Of a stretch of 49,733 bases of DNA, positions 41,995 to 49,733 are shown piece by piece. The position numbers and the translations under genes are program-made. Location of the stretch: positions 7,281 to 57,013 of the forward strand of contig PYST01000257.1 in assembly GCA_003049485.1 (NCBI GenBank), given 5' to 3'. How positions within the stretch are numbered: position 1 is the first letter of the stretch; each line of letters begins with the position of its first letter. Source of the DNA: Ophioceras dolichostomum. Lineage: Eukaryota; Ascomycota; Sordariomycetes; Magnaporthales; Ophioceraceae. The notes under the pieces are model-generated. The model saw only the letters and a program-made list of their open reading frames with translations, searched no databases and was not told the origin of the DNA.

Positions 41995-44396
41995 TCAAGT
42001 CCCGTTCCTCCGCCTGCCACCGCCTTTGCTCCTCTCGATGTGCCCCCTCAGGACCTTCTGCGTCTGCACGAGGCTGCGCTTCTGCTTGGCCTTGGCCTTG
42101 CCGAGCGTCATCAGGAAGTTCTTCTTCCTCGCCTTCTCCTTGTTGGTCGTCGACGTGCCCCTCGCGTCCTTCTGCGACTTCCTGATCGCCTTGGTGGACT
42201 TGTGCTCCTCCCGGTCCGGCTTCCCCTCCTTCGCCATCGCGATGCGCTCTTCCTTGGTGCTCTTCCTCAGCTTGCCGGGGAGCTCGATCTGCTCGGCCGT
42301 CAGGGGCTCGTCCGCGTGGCGCTCCTCCAGCTCCCGCTGCTTCTTGGCGGCGGCGGCGGCCGCCGCTCGGTTCTTGTTGCCAGCCCCCATCGCCTTGTCC
42401 ACCTTGGCCTCCATCCGCAGCTCTTGGAGCTTGGCGAGGTCCGCTGGGGTCAGAATCGTAGTCGTGGCCAGCTTTGCTATCCTCGCTGCTTCTGCTTCTG
42501 GATCCTCATCCTCATCCTCATCCTCATTCTCGTTTTCAGAGTTACCAGACTTCGAACCGGTCTTACGCCGTTTAGCTAGGGGAGGCGCCTCGTCTTCCGA
42601 TTCACTCACGTCGATCCATTCGCCGCCCGAATCACTGCTTTCCGATGAGGCCACCTCCCAGTCACCGGAGTTGCTATCGTCATCCTCGTCCTCTTCCTTG
42701 TCGTCATCGTCGCCGGCTTCCTCTGGCAAGCCCTTGTCGACTCTCTTCCGTTTCCTCTCTTCCTCCTTCCACTTTGCCAGGAGCTCCAGCCCTTCGATGC
42801 CGCCGACCTCCTCCTCCCCGAAGCGCCGTCGTCTTATCTCGCCGCTCCGCAGGCCTATGGTGGCATCCTTGCCGCGGTCCTTCTTGCGCAGCATGTCGGC
42901 ACCCACCTCTCTGTACAGCGAAAGAAGACCGTTGGCAGCCATCATGACGCCCTTGTCCTTACTCCTTCGGTACTGCACCAAGTCTTGAAGGAGGGTCTCG
43001 TTGATGGCGAGGTGCTGCCGGACGCAGATCTCTCGGATCGCGTTCAGCCCGGCCGCTGCCACCTCGGCGGCCGAAGCCTCACTGACAAACTCGTTCGCGA
43101 TTTTGATCACCAGGGGCTCTAATGCGTCCGGGGGCACGAGATTGTGGGTGGCCTGCGCCAGTGAGGCGAGGAAGGACGTGACGGACTGCTGCCTTGGAGT
43201 TAAGTGCTTGGTGAACCAGGAATAGAGTGAAATGATGGTGAGCTTGTGGAGGCCGACGAGGCGTGTGACCAGCTGCAGCACAAGGAGCTTGTTCTCGAGC
43301 GAGAGCCTCGCCTTCCCGCTCTGGAGATGTTTCTGGAACAGCGTCTCAGCGAACCCTTGCGGGTCATGGAGGAGATGAAGAGCCGAAAAGTTCAGCGGAT
43401 GGGGCGCGTTCTTCTTTTTCTCCGACTTCTTGACTTTCGCGAGCGCGGTCTTGTATGCCTTTTCCTTCTTCTTGGTCTTCTTATTGATGCCAATTTGGTG
43501 CTTGACCTTCTTAAGGTCGGGCACCGTCTCCTCGTCGCTGCTCTCGTCCTCATGCTCTTCACGCTCCTTATCCCCTCCCAAGAAGAAGCGGACGCCGCCC
43601 ACGATGACCTTCTCGTTGTCGGAGAGGCAGGCCTCCTTCATGACGTCTACAGGCTTCGCATCCGTCCAGACCTGCCGCTTCCATAGCTCACGGGTGAGCT
43701 TGACGGCCCAGATAGCCTTGGGAGAGGTCCGATCCGAGGTCACCAGGTTGTAGAGGACGGTTTGGATCGTGCGGTTGAGGCGGTGGTTCACAGATTTCGA
43801 GTTCGAATTCCTCAGATCGCTCAGAATCTTCTGGAACAGCAATGTGCGCAGGGTCTTGCTGGGGGTCGAGACGAGGATTGGGAACAGGGTGGTCAGGAGG
43901 CCGGTCGAGTCGATAATCTCCTTCCGCCGGAGGAGCACGAGGCTGCCAACGATCTTGTCCCTGAGGCCCGGGTCAAGCGCGGCATGATGCTGCATCAATA
44001 TCCTCTTGAGGTCCTCTGGAAACTCGCGCAGGGACTCGGGATAGCAGTCCGCGATGTGCGCAATAAGGTCGATCAGGTCGTGGAACGACTGAACCTGGTC
44101 AGGGGATGCCGTCGCTGGTGATGAAATAAAAATCTCCCGCTGAGACACATATTGCTCAAACTGCCGTTCGAATTCATCTTGGTACGATCTAAGATATAGT
44201 CAGAGCACCGGAGCAGGAGAGAAGGGGGTCACCAAAGCAAGGCATACATACCTAGGATCTCTACGGATTTTGTACTGCAGGCTCGCGCTGGAGTGGGCGA
44301 AAGTCAGTGGCCAGTTATTGCAACAAAAACTGTGGATCGGAGAACGTACAAGTCTGCATCGATTTTCTCGAGGGCCGCAACCTTTCTCTTCCCCAT
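41995..44396 (-). CDS. sda1: Sda1, 60S ribosome biogenesis and export factor
   Basis: Three exons: 44396-44350 (MGKRKVAALEKIDAD...), 44287-44252 and 44188-41995. Introns are 62 and 63 bp (GTACGT/TCCAG; GTATGT/CTTAG). 758 aa, the family's usual size. Sda1 is a nucleolar/nuclear HEAT-like protein that joins late pre-60S particles and supports their nuclear export. Landmarks: LQYKIRRDPRSYQDEFERQF at the N-terminus, FHDLIDLIAHIADCYPESLR, LRDKIVGSLVLLRRKEIIDS, LRTLLFQKILSDLRNSNSKS, and the central LNFSALHLLHDPQGFAETLF and KLLVLQLVTRLVGLHKL. The last 250 residues are charged (acidic stretch DDDDKEEDEDDDSNSGDWE) and end in a lysine-rich tail (KSTKAIRKSQKDARGTSTTN; KGGGRRRNGT), as in fungal Sda1. Complete and intact. 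Confidence 0.95.
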
Positions 44397-44836
44397 CCTG
44401 CCATTAACTGACCATGACCATGGAGGACTTAAATTGGTCAGTATATGGCGCGTTCTGGAGTGCTATCAGGATTCAGGTACCTCCCTGGGTTGGAGAGAAA
44501 TTATTTTTTTCCTTGACGTGACGGCACTGATCTTATCGATAACGATTGAGAGGTACTGGCAGCAGGGGTCGACCCGCTATTTCAGCGGTAATGATCATGG
44601 CATAGGTAATTGTAGATGGACAAAACTTCAGACTAGATGAAGGAACATCGTGTACGAAAAAAAAAAAGAAAAAAAAGAATAAAAAAACCAAAAAAAACCA
44701 AAAAAAGAAACCTGAAGCAGAACAGAATACAACATTCTCAACCTGCCCAAATCTCACCAAAAAATGCCTGGGCTGCTTTGGAGACTCCCGACTGCTTCTC
44801 CGGCATGTTGTTCGATCGAACTGTGATCCCTCGGGT
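44397..44836. other. Intergenic region with A-rich tract
   Basis: 440 bp between SDA1 and the broken gene. The + strand carries an A-rich tract at 44656-44712 (A11, A8, A7 runs broken by G, CC or T). On the minus strand this is a T-rich stretch, 120-180 bp beyond the end of the broken gene and before SDA1. No ORF of note. Confidence 0.5.
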
Positions 44837-45558
44837 TCAACTTCTGGACTTCGAGCGTGGCTTCTTCTCGTCGGCGGTATCCGGCGTGGACCTCTCTGGA
44901 GCCGACGCTTTCTCCTTCTTCTTCTTCCGGAGATCCTCGGGGGCCGGGGCCATTGGTGGTTCTTTCGGTGGTTCTTTTGCCGCCTTCGGGCGGGTCTCAC
45001 GGTCCGAGTCCGTGTCCCCCTTCGCAGCCCGCTCTGCAACAGCAGCACGATCGGAGGAGACTTGATTCTCCACGATGCGAGCGCTCCTTCGGGGCCCCGT
45101 CGCGTCGGCAGCGAGGCGGTTCGCCACCCGAGCACTCCGGCGAGTGGGCTGAGAGATTATTGTCGATGACGCGGTTGCGCGGATGAGGTGTTCTTGCTGG
45201 TGTTCTCACTGGGTGCGGCGGCAGTCTCGCTTTCTGGAACCTTGGGGTTGCATTGGCTTCCTGAGTTGGTGTAATAGGCCGCTCGACGTCGGTGGCAACG
45301 CGTTTGGAGGGCGGTTCTTCCTTGGGCGCTGTCGGTTCCTCGCCCCCGCGTTTCCGAGAATGCTGGCTGCGCATGGCTTCGCTGTTGGTCGCGGGGACAA
45401 GAGGCCGAGCGTTGGGCGGACCGTTGGGCGGACCGTTGAGCGGACTGTTGGGCGGACTTGGAGCTGCGGTAGCTTCGGCAGTTCCGACACCGTGTGCCGA
45501 CGACTCCTCGCAGCTGTGTTCCCGAGCCTGCTGCTTGGGGTAATTGGTCTCGCTGTAA

Positions 45559-45747
45559 GTTGGCTCCCTAATTGGCTCCTGAGTCGGCTCCTGAGTCGGC
45601 TCCTGAGTTGGCTTCTGAATTGGCTTCTGAGTTGGTTCCTGAGACCGCTCCTGAGTTAGCTCCTGATTGGCTGAGTTGGCTTCTGAGTCGGCTCCTGAGT
45701 TGGCTCCTCAGTTGGCTCCTTAGTTGGCTCCTGAGTTGGCTCCTTGG
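45559..45747. repeat. 12-bp minisatellite (GAGTTGGCTCCT units)
   Basis: About 15 copies of GAGTTGGCTCCT with point variants (TCGGCTCCTGAG, TTGGCTTCTGAG). On the coding strand of the broken gene they encode Glu-Pro-Thr-Gln in the natural-looking frame. At least one unit is incomplete (around 45661-45690, CTCCTGATTGGCTGAGTTGG), shifting the frame. Confidence 0.85.
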
Positions 45748-47056
45748 CTTCTCAGAGCCCGTAACGGCTCCTGCTGATGCCTCCTCTCGTACGATCTCAT
45801 CTAGCTGTTCTCGGATCCACCGTATCATGAGGGTCTGCATCGCAGCGTCCTTCCCTGCGCCTCTGAATTTTGCAGTGCGGTCGACGAACTGGCAGATGCG
45901 GTTGAGGCGGTTCTCCGCGGCATCGTGGTCTTTGATTGCCGATTCCAACTCAGACCGGGCAGCCTGCAGCCGTGCTTGGCCCAGTGGAGAGGAAGGAGAG
46001 GAATGCACAGCTCGCTCGGCCGACTCAACGTTCGACCTTGCTGATGCGAGCGCCTTCATCACACTTCGTTCGGCGCGGTTGATACGCGTGTAGAGAGTAT
46101 CCGACACGACGACATCGACCGTCTCACCAGGCTGAAGAACACCCGAAGCGGCGAGCTTCTCCCACTCCTTTTCGAACTATTTGTAGCGGACTCGGCGGTG
46201 GTACTCCTTGTACCTCACATCGTCCATCTTTTCGTCTTCGTACGCGAGATACTCGATCTACGTCGTGAGCCTGTCTTGCTTGTTGATATCCTCGTGGAAT
46301 TCGAACGGAACTGCGATGGAGAACTTCTCCAGCCGGCGCTTTGCCCACTGCGTGAATTCGGGGAGACGGTCGCCCTCAAATTGGGCTCTTCTGGCTGACT
46401 GCCACCTTCGAAAGCGTTCCCAACTCATGGCCTGGTGGAAGAACGCCATTGGGTAGAACTCTAGGACTTCTTCGGGTTCCACGAGGGCGCGGAACAGCTC
46501 CCTATGTTCGTTGCAGTTCCTCAGTGCGTCTTCCAGTAGATGGATCGGGAAGCATGGCCTCCCACCATCCGCGACAAGTTGGCCATGCCAGTAAGTCTCG
46601 TCCTTCACCCCGTTTGCTATCATCTCTTCCCTCTCTTCTGGCTCTGGCGGAAGAGAAGAGTCCCAGATTGGCGAGTTCTCGGCTGAGCCCTCGGCTGCTG
46701 CCTGGAGACTCCAGCGCTGTTCTCGCGTGTCGGCGTCGTCAGACAAGGCCAGTAGTCGAGCGGCGAGCTGGTCCGGATCTACGAGGCGTGCCTTGACTAC
46801 AACATGCTCTGCGTAGGCAAAATTCCTGGATAGACGTTAGATCAAAGGGCTGTCTAGAGGCATCTCCAGCAAGGGAGGGTAAGTCGGTTGGTGAGTGCCT
46901 GCAGATGAGTACCTTACCTTAGCCTCTGTATGAAAGATTCTGGCAAGTTTTTGGGGTCCTGGACACTGACGTGTCTATTTCCAATGTTAGCCTGTGGAGC
47001 GAGATTGATGCAGCAGAGTCGTTGAGTTTCCCAAACCTTCCAGTCCGCTCCAAATA

Positions 47057-47164
47057 CCGGCTGAGCTCTTCGTCAGTAAACGCGACGACGTCGCGTGCGA
47101 ATGGTCGTGTCTCAGACAGCTCTTCGTCAGTAGACGTGACTACGTCACGTGCGAGTGGTCGGCT
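47057..47164. repeat. 54-bp tandem duplication in exon 1 of the broken gene
   Basis: Two adjacent 54-bp copies encode SRPLARDVVTSTDEELSE and TRPFARDVVAFTDEELSR. The copies differ at several bases, several of them C/T or G/A differences (GACGTCGCG versus TACGTCACG). Confidence 0.8.
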
Positions 47165-47173
47165 ATCAGACAT

Positions 47174-48161
47174 CTCCTAGTAACTTCAGGTAGATGGGAG
47201 GAGGTAGTGCGCGGCTATCCAACTTTGCAGGGCTGGCAGACCGATTACAGGACGGGTTGACAGCTAGCTGTCTAGGTAGGTAGCTGAGGTGGGAAGGTAA
47301 GCAGTCCGTTCGTGGGAATGTCTGAATATATAGGTGGAAGGTGCTCGATTGTGTTCCGTGCTAAGTGAGTTCTTCGTCATTTAGAAATTGCAATAATGAG
47401 GTGTTCCGTTTGCGGTTTCCATCCAACCAATAGGAGAAGGTGCCCCACAAGCCAGAAGTAGTAAGTGCCTACATCAAAGCCGTATCAAAGAAGATACCTC
47501 TACCAGGGAGTAGGTAGGAATGTACCGAAACATTTCTCCCTCTACCAACGCGGTACGGATATTGGCTTTTGAAACGCGCCCTACAACATGTCTCGGGAGC
47601 GCATAGCTGACCCATCCTGAGCCATGCATATATAAAAAACCCGATAGCGAATCTGTCTGCTCGGTCCGGTGCCTTTGACTTCAAGGGGCGAGCTGAGGGA
47701 AGGGAAAACGTGACCTGAGCAGACAAAGGACCAGCATGGGGGTTTACACACTACTAGTAGTGAGGGGTTGTGTATTGACAGGACTGCATGTACTGTGTGG
47801 GCTGGCTCTCTAGACGAAAAGGGAAAAAGAAAGCAAGTAGGGGTGATATTGCGAAGCGTTCCCTGTTCAGGTCCAGGCTTGCTCTGCTGCCACTCAGCTT
47901 AAAGTCTTGATTTCCTGCGACTTCAATATCTAAAGAACAAGACTCTTTTCAGGCTTCCCAAGACCAAGAATCCTTTCCAAGAAGAGGGAGCCAGCCTCCA
48001 GGCCAACCTGGCGGAGGCTCATTTTCTGCCTTTCCACCTCTTCGCCGCGGTCTGTCGCTTGAAGCGTCCATACGTTTGCCCCAGTTATCGTTTTGAGGTC
48101 TTCACCGACGATAGGTGCTCATCGAACTCTACAATCGTCTCTGCCCCTTCCCCAACTCGCC
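47174..48161. promoter_or_regulatory. Divergent intergenic region
   Basis: About 990 bp between the broken gene (-) and the FHA-kinase (+). It contains CTAGGTAGGTAG at 47273 and CTACTAGTAG at 47752-47761. The small ORF at 47469-47726 (-) has no family resemblance. C/T-rich sequence at 48000-48160 is likely the leader of the + gene. Confidence 0.4.
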
Positions 48162-49047
48162 ATGGACGACCCCAACTTGATCGCTCGCCTCTATGCGGTT
48201 GGAAATGACGCCGCGAGCCGGCGAGCAGCAGAGAACACAATCCGGCGTCTCGAGAACCGGGCACTGTATCTTCCTCCCCGGGTTCAGAATCACATGCAGC
48301 CGCCGTCATCGGCATCCAGCACCAGTACCTGGGAGTTGCAGAAGGAGGACCCTGAAGCCAATGTGGCTTCTCGCGACGGACTCCAGCTCAGATTCGACCA
48401 CCTTCGGAAGAATAAAATTGGCTTCGTGGTGGGAACCGACCCCAGGTGCGACATCGTGGTGGCGAAACGCGGCGCCGTGACCCGCGTCGCTCGATTCCAT
48501 TGTGCCATCATGCTTGATGGCGAGGGGCGCCTCGTTCTGCGGGACTTGCAAGATGTCAACGCGGGTCGTGGCTCGACTAGCGTCGCGTACGTCGACACTG
48601 ATCAAAGAAGGCAACGACGCCGTGCCTTCACCTGGATCCTCGGCCACGTGCCCTTCCTCACCACGAAGACGAAGATCGTCATCAGACTGGACCGCCACCT
48701 CGCGTTCAGAATCATGGTGGCCGATCATAGTCACTGCCAAGAACAGTTTGACAGAAATGTGGCCAACTTCGCCAACATGGTGGCCTCGTCGAACGTGAAC
48801 AACCTGGCTTTGGACGGCCTTGGCTTGCAGACTCTAGGGGCTTCAGCGTACACAACCACAGCGCAGACCCCGCTGCAGAAACCCATTTTGTTGGACGGCG
48901 AGCTGCTCGGCCGAGGCGACCTGGCCGAGGTGCGTGAGGCTTGGAACGTGAGCACGGCGGTTGTGTATGCCTCCAAAAGAGTGCTTCGCCCGGAGCACAA
49001 TGGCCGGCTGAGGAAGGAAATCGAACTGCTTAAGCTAGCCGATCATG
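48162..49047 (+). CDS. FHA-domain protein kinase, 5' part (first exon)
   Basis: Start at the ATG in CGCCATGGAC (48162); an in-frame ATG at 48093 lies in the leader. The first exon encodes 295 aa and ends at GATCAT before a GTGAGT donor (49047). The FHA domain (about residues 78-145) shows LRFDHLRKNKIGFVVGTDPR, with G-x-D of the first loop, RFHCAIML with the conserved His, and DLQDVNAGRGSTSVAY resembling the L-D-x-S-x-N-G-T loop. The kinase domain then starts (LLDGELLGRGDLAEVREAWN): G-x-G-x2-x-V glycine loop, VYASKRV with the ATP-binding Lys, and a conserved-position Glu (RKEIELLKLADH). The combination is Chk2/Rad53-like in layout; FHA reads phospho-Thr. All later kinase subdomains must lie beyond the transposon that occupies the following intron. 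Confidence 0.8.
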
Positions 49048-49147
49048 TGAGTTCAATCCGTTGTCTCCAGGATCCGCAAGAGGATCTCACTGTGTTGCGT
49101 TTCTGTGTTTTTTTTTGGTTCCGCAAAGTCCGCCTCGATGCTGTAGT

Positions 49148-49733
49148 AGAGTCGGGCAGGGGGTTGTGAGTCAGGGGTAGAAATGAGACAGTTTTCCCAC
49201 CACATCAATTCCGAAGTATATTGTAAGCAAATAGCTACTAGAAAATTCGTAAAAAATTGCAAAAAAATCCCAAATCATTCCTCATCCATTTCTTCGTCGT
49301 CCTGCTCCATTGCACGAGCAGTTAGGCGTCTTTTTCGCTGTGATCTGCGCAAGGGGGGTTCATCCTCCGCATCTTCCTCCTCGCTGGAGTCCTCGGCTTG
49401 TTCCTCCATAACAACAGGCTGCCTCCGCCTCTGTTCCGGCTCCCTATTGCGCTGGGCTGTGACCTCAGACAGGCGCGAGAATCTAGTGTTAGGCTCCTGG
49501 GCTACCTTCCTTCTTTTCCGTGGCTGAGCCCTTTCCAATTTGGCCTTTAGCTCAGCGATTTCCCTGTCCTTCAAAGCCACTGTAGAAAGGGTGATATCGA
49601 GGGCTTTGGCTACCTTTTGGTGGACTCGGCGGGTGTGAGGACTATTAGTTGGATTTCTTAGAAGGTCCAACACCTCTCTTCCTCTTTTCGGCGTCGCGAT
49701 ATCTCCAGGGGTAGCCTCAGGGGCTGGCTCAGG
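49148..49733 (-). mobile_element. Fot1/pogo-like (Tc1-mariner) DNA transposon, one end, continues off window
   Basis: The minus strand enters from the window end with a transposase C-terminus (next entry). Beyond its stop comes AT-rich non-coding sequence, then an outer terminus-like AGTCGGGCAGGGGG (from 49150) directly after TAGTAG. Fot1/Pot2-type elements insert at TA and, from memory, their inverted repeats start with AGTC followed by a G/C-rich run. The exact terminus (49146-49150) and the TA duplication cannot be confirmed because the other end is outside the window. The insertion lies about 100 bp inside an intron of the FHA-kinase gene, opposite in orientation. Confidence 0.65.
49275..49733 (-). 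CDS. Pogo/Fot1-family DDE transposase, C-terminal fragment
   Basis: The frame is open from the window edge to the stop at 49275, 152 aa visible. It reads EATPGDIATPKRGREVLDLL, RNPTNSPHTRRVHQKVAKAL, then a helical KDREIAELKAKLERAQPRKR followed by RKVAQEPNTRFSRLSEV. The T-P-(K/R)-(T/R) segment, the TPHTRR-x4-x-VAKAL-like helix, the coiled coil and the (K/R)KRRKV-x4-N-x-RF motif are the characteristic C-terminal end of fungal pogo/Fot1-like transposases. The tail is very acidic and basic (EEQAEDSSEEEDAEDEP). The DDE catalytic core is outside the window. Confidence 0.85.
   Translation of the reverse strand, partial: PEPAPEATPGDIATPKRGREVLDLLRNPTNSPHTRRVHQKVAKALDITLSTVALKDREIAELKAKLERAQPRKRRKVAQEPNTRFSRLSEVTAQRNREPEQRRRQPVVMEEQAEDSSEEEDAEDEPPLRRSQRKRRLTARAMEQDDEEMDEE

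Larger units (their letters stand above)
44837..47173 (-). pseudogene. Uncharacterised fungal gene inactivated by two TAG stops and minisatellite frameshifts
   Basis: Reconstructed exons: 47173-47037, 46974-46918 and 46825 to about 45210, then 45148-44837. Introns of 62, 92 and 61 bp have good GT...AG ends and matching phase; the first joins YLERTGR to HVSVQDPKNLPE. In exon 3 the frame is excellent coding sequence (FPIHLLEDALRNCNEHRELF; PMAFFHQAMSWERFRRWQSA) but meets TAG at 46260-46258 and again at 46179-46177. Coding resumes each time in the same frame (IEYLAYEDEKMDDVRYKEYH; FEKEWEKLAASGVLQPGETV), and then a coiled-coil-like helix follows (SARSNVESAERAVHSS). Further on, the reading frame is lost inside a 12-bp minisatellite and regained in another frame. 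The C-terminus is basic (PTRRSARVANRLAADATGPR; KKPRSKSRS), suggesting a nuclear protein. Not recognised. Confidence 0.7.

Noticed and set aside
42026..42988. 320-codon ORF on the + strand opposite SDA1
   Set aside because: Ser/Leu-rich mirror of the Glu/Lys-rich SDA1 coding strand; it exists because the antisense of acidic and lysine codons lacks stops.
45559..45747. CRISPR-like array
   Set aside because: Units are 12 bp, contiguous and without spacers, inside a coding region of a eukaryote; it is a minisatellite.
49053..49262. Small minus-strand ORF spanning the transposon edge
   Set aside because: It crosses from host intron into transposon terminal sequence; chance frame.

Overview
The window reads as nuclear DNA from a filamentous ascomycete, most likely a Sordariomycete related to Chaetomiaceae/Sordariales. 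The genes carry short introns (about 60-190 bp) with GTRNGT donors, CTAAC/CTGAC-like branch sites and YAG acceptors. The coding sequence is GC-rich, and the recognisable proteins (Vps11, Mlh3, Sda1, an AmyD-type amylase, a pogo/Fot1-type transposase) are of fungal type. There are no operons. Intron-exon structures were derived by hand from splice signals, phase and family resemblance.

Left accessory part (1-6.8 kb). It holds a broken membrane-protein gene (146-957, -), an ankyrin-repeat gene whose coding character may continue in other frames past its stop (1486-2889, +), a small fungal protein of unknown function (4079-4546, +), a GNAT acetyltransferase (5101-5754, +), a purine-rich tract and an orphan C-terminal scrap of a fungal AAA ATPase (6337-6678, -).

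Housekeeping core (6.8-20.8 kb). Chorismate synthase (-) is divergent from a mitochondrial-type lipoate-protein ligase/lipoyltransferase (+). VPS11 (-, 7 exons) and MLH3 (-, 3 exons) follow. A Ser/Gly-rich protein of unknown function (18984-20780, +) is divergent from MLH3.

Middle (20.8-34 kb). A 1.7 kb gene-free interval contains a run of closely packed inverted repeats (21.3-21.9 kb), the most structured non-coding DNA in the window. After it come a very acidic, repeat-rich single-pass membrane protein (22472-26605, -), a 7-exon intracellular GH13 alpha-amylase (27840-30241, +) and a bZIP transcription factor (31880-33904, -).

Gene-poor stretch (34-40.2 kb). I see no convincing gene here. 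It includes a 40-N assembly gap (36476-36515) between G homopolymers.

Right part (40.2-49.7 kb). It holds a small Cys-rich Stc1-like protein (-), the ribosome-biogenesis gene SDA1 (-), and an unknown gene broken by two TAG stops and by frameshifts in a 12-bp minisatellite (44837-47173, -). The 5' part of an FHA-kinase gene (48162-49047, +) follows; its first visible intron is entered by a Fot1/pogo-like DNA transposon that runs off the window end.

Most of the biology is conserved housekeeping: the shikimate pathway, lipoylation, vacuolar tethering, mismatch repair/meiosis and 60S assembly. It is interspersed with decaying accessory genes. I found no complete new multi-gene system. The least explained items are the hairpin-rich element at 21.3-21.9 kb, the doubly stopped gene at 44.8-47.2 kb, the recurring palindrome TACCTAGGTA, and the acidic protein with a conserved Cys/His core.
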